A stretch of 64,000 nt of DNA from an uncultured Lachnospiraceae bacterium (GCA_947164865.1 CAMUYA010000006.1:60865-124864); one strand, 5' to 3'; counted from the first letter of the stretch, positions 51,562-61,180 are shown. Notes: a model not told the origin generated them from the letters alone. Program-made: numbers and translations.

Positions 51562-53136
51562 ATGAATATAAAGGAAGCTAAACAATATATTGAGGATACA
51601 GTGAGGCTCTATCTTAAAAAAGATGAGTTCGGAGAATACAGGATACCTATAGTAAGGCAGCGTCCGGTGTTCCTGCTGGGAGCGCCCGGAATCGGAAAGA
51701 CGGCGATCATGGAGCAGATCGCACAGGAGCTGGGGATCGCCCTTGTTTCCTACTCCATGACCCACCACACCAGACAGTCGGCGCTGGGGCTTCCTTTTAT
51801 AGAAAAGAAGACTTATGCCGGTGAGGAGTATTCCGTTTCGGAATATACAATGAGCGAGATTATCGCCTCCGTATACGAAACGATGGAAAACAGCGGTATC
51901 CGTGAAGGCATACTCTTTCTGGATGAGATAAACTGCGTATCCGAGACACTGGCTCCATCAATGCTTCAGTTCCTGCAGTACAAAGTATTCGGCAGGCACA
52001 GCGTTCCGGAAGGGTGGGTCATTGTGACTGCGGGAAACCCGCCCGAATATAACAAATCTGTCAGAGAATTTGATGTGGTCACTCTGGACAGGCTTAAGAT
52101 ACTTAACGTGGATGCGGATTACGGCGCATGGAAAAAATATGCGAGGACCCGCGGCATCCATGGGGCCGTAACAAGCTATCTGGAGCTTAACAAGGACGAC
52201 TTCTATGTGATGGAGACAGGGGCAGCAGGCAAGAGCTATGTCACCGCCCGCGGCTGGGAGGATCTTTCCCAGATTCTTATTCTGTATGAAGAAGAGGGCC
52301 TTAAACCTACTGAGGAACTGGTGGGGCAGTACCTGAGAAACGACAGGGTCGTAAGGGAATTCACCGCTTATTATGACCTGTATAACAAATACAAAAATGA
52401 TTATGATGCTGCGCAGATCATGGCCGGAGATTACAGCGAGAGCACCGTATCGAAGGCAAAGGAAGCCGCATTCGACGAAAGGCTTTCTCTCATGGGGCTC
52501 CTGGTATCGGAGATACTGTCCGAAATGGCCGGCGTGAACCGAAAGGCAGATATGCTGAAAAGCATTTTTCCCGCACTGAAGGCTATGAAGAGCGGTGTTT
52601 CGGGTGAGCGGAATGCCCCGGGCGCGGACGCACCCGGAGTCGCGGAAAAGAGCAAGGCATCCCCGGAACAGATGCTTGTTACCCTTTCCGAAGCAAGAAG
52701 GAAAAAGACAGAGAGCTTAAAGGCAGCAGGCGCCCTGTCCGATGATGAAAAGAAGATGTCAAAGCTTGTGATGCTCTTTTATGACGATTGTAAAAACGCC
52801 ATCGGAAAAGCAAAGGCTGAAAATGTGGGAAGCTCCTTTACGGATGAAGAAGCATTTGAGGTGATACGGGGCTGCTTTAATGCCAAAAAGGCGGAGCTTG
52901 AGGAAGAAGTGAGCGCTCTTCAGGCCGGGCTTCACAACGCATTTGAATTTACCGGCAGCGCCTACGGAGACGGAAATGAGCTTCTCATCCTTCTGACAGA
53001 GCTTACTGTCAGTGAGACCGGAACAAGATTCCTCTCGGAATTCGGAAGCGAGGATTATAACAGGCTCAGCTCTGAAATGATGATGACGGACAAGAATGAT
53101 GAGATCATGAAGCAGATAGAGGAGCTGAATCTATAA
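51562..53136 (+). CDS. MoxR-like AAA+ ATPase
   Basis: 524 residues. Walker A is LLGAPGIGKTAIMEQIA near residue 38 and Walker B ILFLDEINCVSETL near 115. FGRHSVPEGWVIVTAGNPPEYN matches sensor 1 in this family. About 200 helical, lysine- and glutamate-rich residues extend the C-terminus. The ATG at 51562 has GAGGTG just before it; an in-frame GTG at 51421 would overlap the previous gene and lacks homologous residues. The partner VWA-metallopeptidase lies upstream. Confidence 0.88.
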   Translation: MNIKEAKQYIEDTVRLYLKKDEFGEYRIPIVRQRPVFLLGAPGIGKTAIMEQIAQELGIALVSYSMTHHTRQSALGLPFIEKKTYAGEEYSVSEYTMSEIIASVYETMENSGIREGILFLDEINCVSETLAPSMLQFLQYKVFGRHSVPEGWVIVTAGNPPEYNKSVREFDVVTLDRLKILNVDADYGAWKKYARTRGIHGAVTSYLELNKDDFYVMETGAAGKSYVTARGWEDLSQILILYEEEGLKPTEELVGQYLRNDRVVREFTAYYDLYNKYKNDYDAAQIMAGDYSESTVSKAKEAAFDERLSLMGLLVSEILSEMAGVNRKADMLKSIFPALKAMKSGVSGERNAPGADAPGVAEKSKASPEQMLVTLSEARRKKTESLKAAGALSDDEKKMSKLVMLFYDDCKNAIGKAKAENVGSSFTDEEAFEVIRGCFNAKKAELEEEVSALQAGLHNAFEFTGSAYGDGNELLILLTELTVSETGTRFLSEFGSEDYNRLSSEMMMTDKNDEIMKQIEELNL

Positions 53137-53192
53137 GAATTCATATCCGGTTTGCACACGATCATTACGATATATTTTGAATTTATTATTTC

Positions 53193-54890
53193 ATGACGAC
53201 CACTTCTATAGCACGATATTTTTATGAAAGCGCACTTGAAAAGCTCGCGATTCTTGAGGAAAGCGGGCTTTTTTCGGTGCGGATAATGCTGGTGGCAATG
53301 TGCCTTTTTGCTACATTTATCGTTGCCATATGTATCCTGAAAAAGAAACCGGGGTTATTGTGGTTTATACCTTCATCGGTATTTGCATTGGGAATTTATC
53401 TGTGTTTGCTTCTGGCTTCTGCTTTTGGGACGATCGCATTTGAACCGACAGAACCGCCGACCGCTGTAATGGAGCAGGCGCTTATAAGAGACTATTCTTT
53501 TCCGGATATTCCGGGCAAAACGGAGCAGCTCTATGCGGATGCGCTGGAGAGAAGCTACTCATACGAACTGATAGGAAGCTATCGTCTTGATAAGACTCAT
53601 GCGGTGCAGACTGTAAAGCTTGAATACCTGGATCTGTATTCTCTTATTCCGGATATTTCGTCGGTGCTAAGAGGCGACCTTGAAACGCTGGTCGAAACCG
53701 CCAAAAAACAGGATGTCTACAACAAAGATGAAAGCTTCAGGGAGGACGTTCTTGACGAGCTTTATCACTCTTCCGTTAAGACCGTTCTGGAGCATTATGA
53801 AGATTACATGACAGGTTTTGAAACCGTTCTTGAGGCTGATTATCACGATGGGGAATGGTTTCTTTTGCCTAACGACTCCCTTTCAAAAGCTTTTTCGGGC
53901 GGTGTGCCTGCAGGGGATTCCTTTTTTAATAACGCAAAGGGAGAAGCTCTGAGCGGCCTTACATATATTCCGAAGCTTTACACCATAGCGGAGGATGCGG
54001 ATGTTGCGCCTGCGCCTAATCAGGAAAAGTTTGGTCTCACACAGGAGGCCGGGGATATTATAGCGCTTATCGAGAGTAATCCGAGACTTACGGAGGGGAA
54101 GGAGCCCTTTTTCAGCGCGGACTGCGACTTTTTCGGCGACGGGTTCCATTATTACTGCGACGATACGATACTGACCTTTACATGGAAGGAAATGCACGGA
54201 GGGCATTCATGCACCTTTGCGGAGGTGTATATCGCGGATCCTTCGCAGTTTAGAAGAAAACTTTCTGCCGATACCTACGGCTCTCCGATCCAGAAGCTGG
54301 GATCGACACTTGCGGATGAGGCCAACGCAGTGGTGGCCATGAATGGGGATTTTTACAAATTCCGAAATATAGGTGTTACCGTTTATAAGCGTGAACTTTA
54401 CCGCTTCAATCCGGCGGGACTTGAGCTGTGTCATATAGACGGAAAGGGAGATCTGATCTTTACATATTCGGATGAGCTTAATGATAAAGAGGCGACAGAG
54501 GCTTTTATCAGGGATAATGATATCCTGTTTACCCTTGCCTTCGGACCGGTGCTTGTAGATAACGGAGAGCCACATGAATTCAGGCGAAGCTACCCCCTGG
54601 GACAGGTGACGGAAAAGTATTCCCGCTCGGTGATAGCGCAGAGAGATTCCTGCCATTACCTGCTGATGACGCTTAACCACGGAAACGGCGGATCCACCGC
54701 CACTCTTTCGGAAACTCAGGACATCCTTGTGAGCAAGGGGGCATATAAGGCCTATGAACTGGACGGCGGTCAGACCGCAGAGATAATAATGAACGGCCGG
54801 ATACTCAATCATATCGACTGGGGGACTGAACGCACTGTCAGTGATATCCTGTATTTTGCCACAGCACTTCCGGAGGATGAAAATTACTGA
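53193..54890 (+). CDS. Membrane-anchored NAGPA-type phosphodiester glycosidase
   Basis: 565 residues. Two hydrophobic segments in the first 85 residues anchor it. The last 250 residues match the phosphodiester glycosidase/DUF2233 fold: ANAVVAMNGDFYKF, FAFGPVLVDNGE-like (LAFGPVLVDNGEPHEF), SVIAQRDSCHYLLMTL and AYELDGGQTAEIIMNGRILN. The family removes N-acetylglucosamine from phosphodiesters in animals; in bacteria it acts on exopolymers or teichoic-type linkages, with substrates mostly unknown. The next gene overlaps its stop (TGATG). Confidence 0.8.
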   Translation: MTTTSIARYFYESALEKLAILEESGLFSVRIMLVAMCLFATFIVAICILKKKPGLLWFIPSSVFALGIYLCLLLASAFGTIAFEPTEPPTAVMEQALIRDYSFPDIPGKTEQLYADALERSYSYELIGSYRLDKTHAVQTVKLEYLDLYSLIPDISSVLRGDLETLVETAKKQDVYNKDESFREDVLDELYHSSVKTVLEHYEDYMTGFETVLEADYHDGEWFLLPNDSLSKAFSGGVPAGDSFFNNAKGEALSGLTYIPKLYTIAEDADVAPAPNQEKFGLTQEAGDIIALIESNPRLTEGKEPFFSADCDFFGDGFHYYCDDTILTFTWKEMHGGHSCTFAEVYIADPSQFRRKLSADTYGSPIQKLGSTLADEANAVVAMNGDFYKFRNIGVTVYKRELYRFNPAGLELCHIDGKGDLIFTYSDELNDKEATEAFIRDNDILFTLAFGPVLVDNGEPHEFRRSYPLGQVTEKYSRSVIAQRDSCHYLLMTLNHGNGGSTATLSETQDILVSKGAYKAYELDGGQTAEIIMNGRILNHIDWGTERTVSDILYFATALPEDENY

Positions 54891-55876
54891 TGGAACCCGT
54901 TGCGATCATTTTTCATAATATCCAGATATACTGGAGTCATATAATCGCAGTGCTGACGGCAGCAGTGTGGTTCTTTTCCGTTCTTGCCTTTGCCTCTGCC
55001 GCAAAGATAAGGACAGGGGCGGTCGTTTTGCTCCCGGTGCTTGCCGGAGCTTTGTCGTTTGTCCTCTCAAGACTGCTTTACTGGTATACGGCTGCAGAGA
55101 GCTATGCGGATATCAAGACCGCACTTACGGATCCGGATCCCTTTGCCTTTAATGTGACGGGGGTCATAGCCGGCGGGGTACTGGCTGCTCTTTTTATCAG
55201 GCTGATACGTCTGGAGAAAAGACTGCCTGCACTGTTTGATGCTCTGGCTGTTCCGGCGGCTGCGGGCATAGGGCTGCACAGTCTGGTTTTCTTTTTCGGA
55301 GAGGGCTTTAAGGGGAACATGATGATCACGGATCCTGCCGTGACAGGAAGCGTGTTCGCAACGGCTCTTACAGACTCCCGCGGTAATATCACTTACCGGC
55401 TTTCGTCGTTTTTTGTATGCTTTTTGTGCATGATCCTTATAGCTGTTATCACCTCTTTGATCTTTTTTATCAGGAAGGAAAAAGACGGAACGGCAGCAGG
55501 TGTGTTTCTGCTCTTATACAGTTCGTCTCAGTTTATCATTGACAGCACCAGATATGATTCCGGGTATTTTTCCTTTAACGGATTCGTGAGCATTATCCAG
55601 ATCTTTTCGGGAGTATGTATTCTCGGTATCACGATTTATTATTATATCTGTGGTATAATGAGAAAGATTCACCGCGTGGGAATGACCGTGCTCTTTATCC
55701 TGCAGATACTTGCGATGGGAGCTGCAGGATACCTGGAGTATCTGGTTCAAAGGCACGGCGACAGAGCATCCGGAATATATCTTTACATGACGGCAGCCTG
55801 CGTGCTTATGGTGATATTGCCCTGTGTAATGGGCACCTTTTCGCGAATGAAGCCGGAAACCGCTAAGGAAACATAA
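54890..55876 (+). CDS. Lgt-like multi-pass membrane protein
   Basis: 328 residues with about eight hydrophobic segments. The arrangement resembles prolipoprotein diacylglyceryl transferase: an early arginine-rich loop (LSRLLYWYTA), GIGLHSLVFFFGEGF near residue 125 where Lgt has its G-R-x-G-N-F-x-N signature, and FIIDSTRYDSGYFSFNG near 215 like the Lgt E-x-x-R-x-D region. The key Lgt arginine/glutamate residues are not conserved, so it is at most a divergent relative. Coupled to the NAGPA-type gene by overlap. Confidence 0.5.
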   Translation: MEPVAIIFHNIQIYWSHIIAVLTAAVWFFSVLAFASAAKIRTGAVVLLPVLAGALSFVLSRLLYWYTAAESYADIKTALTDPDPFAFNVTGVIAGGVLAALFIRLIRLEKRLPALFDALAVPAAAGIGLHSLVFFFGEGFKGNMMITDPAVTGSVFATALTDSRGNITYRLSSFFVCFLCMILIAVITSLIFFIRKEKDGTAAGVFLLLYSSSQFIIDSTRYDSGYFSFNGFVSIIQIFSGVCILGITIYYYICGIMRKIHRVGMTVLFILQILAMGAAGYLEYLVQRHGDRASGIYLYMTAACVLMVILPCVMGTFSRMKPETAKET

Positions 55877-55891
55877 AACGCGAAGTAATAT

Positions 55892-56866
55892 ATGATCGGA
55901 AAAAAGCATGATCAGGGAAAAAGAATGATCAGGGAAACAGAAACTGCCGGCGGTGTGCTGGGAATAAGCCGGGCAGAGGCGGATCCTGCCGAGGCCACGG
56001 GTGTTAAAATAGAATACTACAGAGGAAAAGATGTGGGGGTTAAAGTCCCCGGGCAGATAGAGGGAAAACCGGTTACCGGGATAGGTAAAAAAGCTTTTCT
56101 CGGAGCCAAGACACTTACCCGTATCGAGCTTCCGGGTTCGATAAGATCCATAGGGGACTGGGCTTTTGCTTCCTGTTCCGCGCTGAGGGAGCTTATCATC
56201 CCAAAAAGAGAGATGACGCTGGGAAGCGGCCTTTTTAAAGACTGCGAAAAGCTTGAGAAAATAGTTTTTATCGAGAAGGATGAAGATGTGGAGCCAAAGG
56301 AGGATACACATCAGGCGGATGCGCCGGACGGAGATGTTTCGTATCTCCTTGCACTTGCGGTTTCAAAGATGGATGCTCCTTATCTGTTTGATACGCAAAA
56401 GGCGGGAAGCGAAGACTGGATAGCCCATTTTGATTCTCTGATACTTCAGATCCTCGAAAAGGACGATACCGACGGCTTTTCGAAGATGCTTCTTTGCGGG
56501 GAGGAGGATTATGTCGGTGATGAGAGTAACCTTGATACATTCATCCTCATGAAGAAGAAGGAAAAGGTCAGGATACTTCTTGCAAGGCTTCTTCATCCCT
56601 ACGGGCTTTCCGAGAGAAACAGGGAGATCTGCTCGAAATATCTCTCCGAGAATATGTCCTCCGTGACATGGCCTCTTGTGCTGGATGAACACGGAGATGA
56701 GAAAGAATACTTTGATATACTGATAGATACGGGATGTATCAATGACAGTAATATCACGGGGCTGATCGACAGCATGGGCGAAAGAAACACGCAGATGAAG
56801 GGCTATCTGATACGCCACAAGGGGGAATCCTCCGCAGGCGGCTTTCTGAATACCCTGGAACTATAA
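55892..56866 (+). CDS. Leucine-rich repeat (BspA-type) protein
   Basis: 324 residues. Residues 40-115 hold two to three LRR_5 repeats: VTGIGKKAFLGAKTLTRIEL, IRSIGDWAFASCSALREL and a third weaker one. The rest is an all-helical domain with a repeated hydrophobic pattern and no signal peptide, so it is cytoplasmic. It lies near the VWA/MoxR pair and may be a substrate adaptor, but that is inference. A start 33 bases further in is possible. Confidence 0.65.
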   Translation: MIGKKHDQGKRMIRETETAGGVLGISRAEADPAEATGVKIEYYRGKDVGVKVPGQIEGKPVTGIGKKAFLGAKTLTRIELPGSIRSIGDWAFASCSALRELIIPKREMTLGSGLFKDCEKLEKIVFIEKDEDVEPKEDTHQADAPDGDVSYLLALAVSKMDAPYLFDTQKAGSEDWIAHFDSLILQILEKDDTDGFSKMLLCGEEDYVGDESNLDTFILMKKKEKVRILLARLLHPYGLSERNREICSKYLSENMSSVTWPLVLDEHGDEKEYFDILIDTGCINDSNITGLIDSMGERNTQMKGYLIRHKGESSAGGFLNTLEL

Positions 56867-56888
56867 TACTATATAAAGGAGGCATTAA

Positions 56889-58277
56889 ATGCTGCAGGAC
56901 ATTTTGCAAAAGGAAAAGGAACTGTTTGAAGACGGTGTTCAGACCGTTCTTCGCGGTCAGGAAAACCGCAACAGAAGAGTAGTGATACTGAAAGGAAATA
57001 TCGTTCAGAATTCGAGGAGCGAATCCAGAGGAATAAATGCGCGCGTCGGAAAAGACGGGCTTTTCGGATTTGCATCCATCGCCGAATACAGCGAGGAGGC
57101 TGCGAGAAAGGTGCTTAAGGCGGCATCCGAAAACGCCGCGCTTCTTGCTCATCATTCAGAAAATAAGGGAATAGTGCTTCCCCCTTCATACGGCAGCGGA
57201 GTGATCCCGACAAACAGAGATATCGTGGATGCGGAGCAGAAAAAGATCATCGATGCCTGCCGAACCATCGATGCTTATGTGGAGAAAAAGTACCCCGATC
57301 TTGAAAGCCGGACAGTGGTTTATACCGAGGATTCCCAGGACAGGATAATCTATTCCTCCGATGCATATTCGGGACACCTCACCACTCCAAGATGCTACAT
57401 CTATGTGATGATGAGTGCCAAGACAAAAGAGGGAGCTCCCGTGGAGCTTTTTAAGGCCCTCGGCGGATACGGCTGCTTTGAGGACAATTTTGCAGATTTA
57501 GAGCAGTATTATCCCGAAATAGATCAGCTTTACAAGAAGGTTATGGACAAAAAAGAGGGAGTGTATGCCGAGGCCGGATACAAGACAGTCGTGCTGGGAG
57601 GCATGATGGGCGGAATGCTGGCCCACGAGGCAGTCGGACACACTGTTGAGGCAGATCTTGTTATGGGTGGCAGCGTGGCAGGTCCCAATCTCGGAAAGAG
57701 AGTGGCATCGGATCTTGTAACAATGATCGATTATGCACATACATATAACGGAGAAACCGCACCCCTTCCCGTATATCTTGATGATGAGGGAACAAAGGCA
57801 GTTGATGCGGAGCTTATCAGGGACGGAATCCTTACCGGCTATATGAACAGCCGTGAGACTGCTGAGAAATACAAGATGAAACCTGCCGGAAATGCCCGCG
57901 GATGGACATTCAGCGATGAGCCCCTGATCAGAATGAGAAATACCTGTATCCTCCCCGGAAAGAACACCGTGGAAGAACTTATCGAATCGGTTGACGACGG
58001 ATACTATCTCATCGATTCGGGCAACGGACAGGCAGACCTTACAGGTGAGTTTATGTTTGGTGTAACCTGCGGATATGAGATAAAGAACGGAAAACTGGGC
58101 CGTGCACTCCTTGACACAACAGTTACGGGAGTCGCATTTGAAATGCTGAAGACCGTGGATATGGTTTCGGATAAAGTAGAGTGGTCATCAAGCGGATTCT
58201 GCGGAAAGAAACAGCCCATGGCAGTCGGAATGGGAGGCCCCCATATGCGCTGCAAGATCATGATCGGAGGAAGATAA
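56889..58277 (+). CDS. tldD: TldD-family metalloprotease subunit
   Basis: 462 residues. GMLAHEAVGHTVEADLV holds the HExxxH metal site, and SGFCGKKQPMAVGMGGPHMR near the C-terminus holds the conserved cysteine that completes it. AAGGAGG precedes the ATG. TldD forms a heterodimer with TldE/PmbA and digests unfolded peptides, including microcin precursors and CcdA in E. coli. The partner follows by one base. Confidence 0.93.
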   Translation: MLQDILQKEKELFEDGVQTVLRGQENRNRRVVILKGNIVQNSRSESRGINARVGKDGLFGFASIAEYSEEAARKVLKAASENAALLAHHSENKGIVLPPSYGSGVIPTNRDIVDAEQKKIIDACRTIDAYVEKKYPDLESRTVVYTEDSQDRIIYSSDAYSGHLTTPRCYIYVMMSAKTKEGAPVELFKALGGYGCFEDNFADLEQYYPEIDQLYKKVMDKKEGVYAEAGYKTVVLGGMMGGMLAHEAVGHTVEADLVMGGSVAGPNLGKRVASDLVTMIDYAHTYNGETAPLPVYLDDEGTKAVDAELIRDGILTGYMNSRETAEKYKMKPAGNARGWTFSDEPLIRMRNTCILPGKNTVEELIESVDDGYYLIDSGNGQADLTGEFMFGVTCGYEIKNGKLGRALLDTTVTGVAFEMLKTVDMVSDKVEWSSSGFCGKKQPMAVGMGGPHMRCKIMIGGR

Positions 58278-58278
58278 G

Positions 58279-59577
58279 ATGAGCGAGATAAGAGAAATAG
58301 CGGATCTGTTTGATGGGATCCTTAAGGATAAAAAGCTGGAAAAGTATACATACACACTTGTAAAATCCGAAAAGCAGGAGCTCAATGTAGAAAACGATGA
58401 GTTCAAACTTATGAGGACCGTCTTCAACAATTATGCCTCCATCAAAGTGTTTAAGGACAATAAGATGGGAAATGCAAGCGGAAACGATCTGAGCGAAGAG
58501 GCTCTGAAAAAGCTTGCGGATGACGGCGTGAGCGCGGCGGAATCCTCCCCCGAAGACCCCTGTCACGATTTTGCTCCGGATCAGGGAAAAGATGTGTTCC
58601 GTCAGGGGATTTATGAGCCCGACATGGACAGATTCATAGAGAGGATAAAGGAATTTCTGGCAGCGGTAAAGAAAGAATATCCGCAGGTAAAAGTGATGCA
58701 GGCCATCGGCTCCTACGACAGAAATAACTGGATATCCAGAAATACCAACGGAACCGAATTTGAGGCATTTACCGGAGAATACAGTTTCTATGCGGGAGTG
58801 TGTGCAAGCGACGGAGAAGCCACAACTGGAATCGATGGAGCGGGATTCACAGCCAAGGATCTGGATACTCCCTTCATAGAGCTTGGCGAGATGCGCAGAT
58901 GTCTTGACAGTATAAGTAAGAGCATTCATCCCGAAAGCCTTGAAGGCAAATTTGAGGGAACCGTGATACTCACACCAGGATGCGCCGAGAATTTCCTGTA
59001 TATGGTCATAGGAAACTATATCAGCGACAGCGTGGTAATAGACGGCACATCCATGTGGCTTGACAAGGTGGGTGAACAGGTGGCAAGCGACAAGCTGACA
59101 GTGGCGCTTAAGCCTTATGATGAAAGAATAGTTATGGGCGAGAGAGGAACTCAGGACGGATTCAGGGCAGAGGATGTTACGCTCATCGAAAAGGGCGTGC
59201 TTAAGACCCACCGCTTGGGACTTTATGCTTCAAATAAGACGGGACGCCCTGTTGTTAAGAATACGGGCGGAGCAATGGTCGTTGAACCCGGTGACAAGAG
59301 CATTGACGAGATCATAGCATCCGTTGACAAAGGCCTTTTGATGAGCGGATTCTCGGGTGGTCAGCCCGGAGCAAACGGAGAATTCTCAGGCGTGGCAAAG
59401 AACAGCTTCCTTATAGAAAAAGGAAAGATAAAAGATGCTGTCACCGAGACCATGGTAAACGGTAATCTCGGCGAAGTGGTCAAAAATATCCGTGCGATCT
59501 CAAAGGAGCTTACCTGCAGCGGAGACAGCGTTATGCCTTATATTGCCGTGGACGGTATCATCGTTTCCGGAAAGTAG
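58279..59577 (+). CDS. pmbA: TldE/PmbA-family subunit
   Basis: 432 residues, lacking the HExxxH site as expected for the non-metal subunit. Recognised segments include VVIDGTSMWLDKVGEQVAS, ERGTQDGFRAEDVTLIEKGV, LLMSGFSGGQPGANGEFSG and the closing RAISKELTCSGDSVMPYIAV. GGAGGAAG lies before the ATG. With tldD it forms one operon. Confidence 0.92.
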   Translation: MSEIREIADLFDGILKDKKLEKYTYTLVKSEKQELNVENDEFKLMRTVFNNYASIKVFKDNKMGNASGNDLSEEALKKLADDGVSAAESSPEDPCHDFAPDQGKDVFRQGIYEPDMDRFIERIKEFLAAVKKEYPQVKVMQAIGSYDRNNWISRNTNGTEFEAFTGEYSFYAGVCASDGEATTGIDGAGFTAKDLDTPFIELGEMRRCLDSISKSIHPESLEGKFEGTVILTPGCAENFLYMVIGNYISDSVVIDGTSMWLDKVGEQVASDKLTVALKPYDERIVMGERGTQDGFRAEDVTLIEKGVLKTHRLGLYASNKTGRPVVKNTGGAMVVEPGDKSIDEIIASVDKGLLMSGFSGGQPGANGEFSGVAKNSFLIEKGKIKDAVTETMVNGNLGEVVKNIRAISKELTCSGDSVMPYIAVDGIIVSGK

Positions 59578-59669
59578 TATCCGGGTGGGAACGGTGTTTT
59601 TTACAAATAATACTAAAGTGAAAAAGTATATCTCGGCCTAAAAAATGTGAAAAACAGCTGAAATCTGCT

Positions 59670-59698
59670 TGACAACAGACTTGCATTATTGTAAAATC
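59670..59698 (+). promoter_or_regulatory. Sigma-A promoter of rplM-rpsI
   Basis: TTGACA (59670-59675), exactly 17 bases, TAAAAT (59693-59698): near-consensus, consistent with high expression. Confidence 0.9.
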
Positions 59699-59709
59699 CT
59701 TGAATGTGC

Positions 59710-59812
59710 GACGATTTAGGATAAACGCAGGCTCCCAACCCGCGCCCCGAAGATCTTAGCCCCTCTCATCAGATAGGAGACGGCCCGGACATCCGCTTTT
59801 ATCGCAAAATGA
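59710..59812 (+). ncRNA. Ribosomal protein L13 leader (candidate)
   Basis: Between promoter and rplM lie about 190 bases without a gene. AAACGCAGGCTCCCAACCC and a later ATAGGAGACGG resemble the L13 leader in Firmicutes, with CTCC/GGAG able to pair. The leader class mediates feedback by L13. Boundaries approximate. Confidence 0.6.
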
Positions 59813-59899
59813 TGGGATGAATTGTTTCATTTAATATATGGAGCGAAGCATGACGCGGAGCGGTTCGCGGATTGCATGATCACTTTTGGAGGAAATACG

Positions 59900-60328
59900 A
59901 TGAAGACTTATATGCCGAGCGCTAAAGACATCGAGAGAAAATGGTATGTCGTAGACGCTACAAATAAGACTCTTGGACGTCTTGCAGCAGAAGTTGCAAA
60001 GGTTTTAAGAGGAAAGAACAAGCCCACCTACACTCCTTTTCTTGACATGGGCGATTGCGTTATCGTTGTAAACGCTGACAAGATCAAGGTAACAGGTAAG
60101 AAGCTTGATCAGAAGATTTATTATCATCACTCTGACTATGTCGGAGGAATGAAGGAAGAGAGCCTTAGAGATAAGCTTGCAAACAGCCCTACAGAGGTTA
60201 TCGAGCTTGCAGTTAAGGGTATGCTTCCCAAGGGACCTTTAGGAAGACAGATGTACACAAAGCTTCATGTTTACGCAGGAGCTGAGCATCCTCATACTGC
60301 TCAGAAGCCTGAAGAGCTTGTATTCTAA
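59900..60328 (+). CDS. rplM: 50S ribosomal protein L13
   Basis: 142 residues. [51 protein letters not shown] and [20 protein letters not shown] are diagnostic. GGAGG lies nine bases before the ATG at 59900; an upstream in-frame ATG (59822) would sit in the leader RNA and is rejected. First gene of the rplM-rpsI operon. Confidence 0.98.
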   Translation: MKTYMPSAKDIERKWYVVDATNKTLGRLAAEVAKVLRGKNKPTYTPFLDMGDCVIVVNADKIKVTGKKLDQKIYYHHSDYVGGMKEESLRDKLANSPTEVIELAVKGMLPKGPLGRQMYTKLHVYAGAEHPHTAQKPEELVF

Positions 60329-60363
60329 GATAGCCTGATATACGAGTCAAGCTTTTAGCACAA

Positions 60364-60388
60364 ATGAAGTCGATGGCATCGACTTCAT
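60364..60388 (+). promoter_or_regulatory. Intercistronic hairpin before rpsI
   Basis: ATGAAGTCGA (60364-60373) and TCGACTTCAT (60379-60388) form a perfect 10-bp stem with a 5-base loop, two bases upstream of the AGGAGG site of rpsI. There is no T-run, so it is not a terminator. Confidence 0.7.
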
Positions 60389-60404
60389 ATAGGAGGTTTA
60401 ATTA

Positions 60405-60800
60405 ATGGCTAAGTCAGAAAGATATTATGGAACCGGAAGAAGAAAGAGCTCTGTTGCAAGAGTATACATCACTCCCGGAAAAGGAAAGATCACTATCAAC
60501 AAGAGAGACATTGACGAGTACTTCGGACTTGAGACCTTAAAGATGGTTGTTCGTCAGCCCCTTGCTGTTACCGAGACTGAAGGAAAGTTTGACATCACCG
60601 TTACCGTTAAGGGTGGCGGAGTTACCGGTCAGGCAGGCGCTATCCGCCACGGCCTCTCCAGAGCACTCCTCGAGGCAGATGCAGACTACAGACCTCTCCT
60701 CAAGAAGGAAGGATTCCTCACCAGAGATCCTCGTATGAAGGAGAGAAAGAAGTACGGTCTCAAAGCCGCAAGAAGAGCGCCTCAGTTCTCAAAGAGATAA
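60405..60800 (+). CDS. rpsI: 30S ribosomal protein S9
   Basis: 131 residues. [19 protein letters not shown] at the start, [19 protein letters not shown] in the middle and the end [17 protein letters not shown] are universal S9 features; the C-terminal KR tail reaches the P-site tRNA. AGGAGG precedes the ATG. Second gene of the operon; the terminator follows after 27 bases. Confidence 0.98.
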   Translation: MAKSERYYGTGRRKSSVARVYITPGKGKITINKRDIDEYFGLETLKMVVRQPLAVTETEGKFDITVTVKGGGVTGQAGAIRHGLSRALLEADADYRPLLKKEGFLTRDPRMKERKKYGLKAARRAPQFSKR

Positions 60801-60947
60801 GGATTACTGCGAATTGCAGTTTATGGAAAGAGTTCCCGAGCTTGCTCGAGGAGCTCTTTTTATATACTGCAATTCATTGGAATGCAAGATGCGAGCGAGG
60901 AAATGCGAAGCATTTTCGAGCTTAGCAACTTGCATTCGCAGTAATCC
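60801..60947. repeat. Nested inverted-repeat element
   Basis: GGATTACTGCGAA (60801-60813) is the exact complement of 60935-60947. Inside, GAATGCAAG (60880-60888) pairs with CTTGCATTC (60929-60937), and a purine-rich GCGAGCGAGGAAATGCGAAG lies between. Eight Ts follow after a G-run. It looks like a dispersed extragenic hairpin element of Lachnospiraceae. Confidence 0.7.
60827..60864 (+). terminator. Terminator of rplM-rpsI
   Basis: AAAGAG-TTCCCGAGC folds with GCTCGAGGAGCTCTTT, followed by TTTATAT. It sits inside the larger inverted repeat at 60801-60947. Confidence 0.75.
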
Positions 60948-60959
60948 GGGGGTTTTTTT

Positions 60960-61175
60960 TTGAAAAAATCTCTCTGGTTTTCTCCCACTTTGTCTCAGTT
61001 TATAGGGGTTTTGGATGATGTTTTGGCGGATAGGATAATAAAAGCGCTGAAGGAAGCTCCTCAAATCACACAGAAGGAATTGGTTTCAATGCTTGACGTA
61101 CCATACCGTACACTGCAAAGGAAGATGGATGAGTTAAAAGTGGAAAGCAGACTTGAGGAATTGGAGGCACAGTAA
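60960..61175 (+). pseudogene. Orphan winged-helix fragment
   Basis: 71 codons from a TTG inside the T-run, with no ribosome site. RIIKALKEAPQITQKELVSM followed by LDVPYRTLQRKMDEL is a winged-helix domain of the kind that ends AlbA/HATPase proteins such as the one at 30.6 kb. The rest of such a protein is missing, so this is probably the 3' remnant of a decayed gene. Confidence 0.55.
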
Positions 61176-61180
61176 AAGTA

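Noticed and set aside
59822..59899. Longer N-terminus for L13
   Set aside because: The extra codons fall in the leader RNA, while the ATG at 59900 has GGAGG and the universal L13 start.
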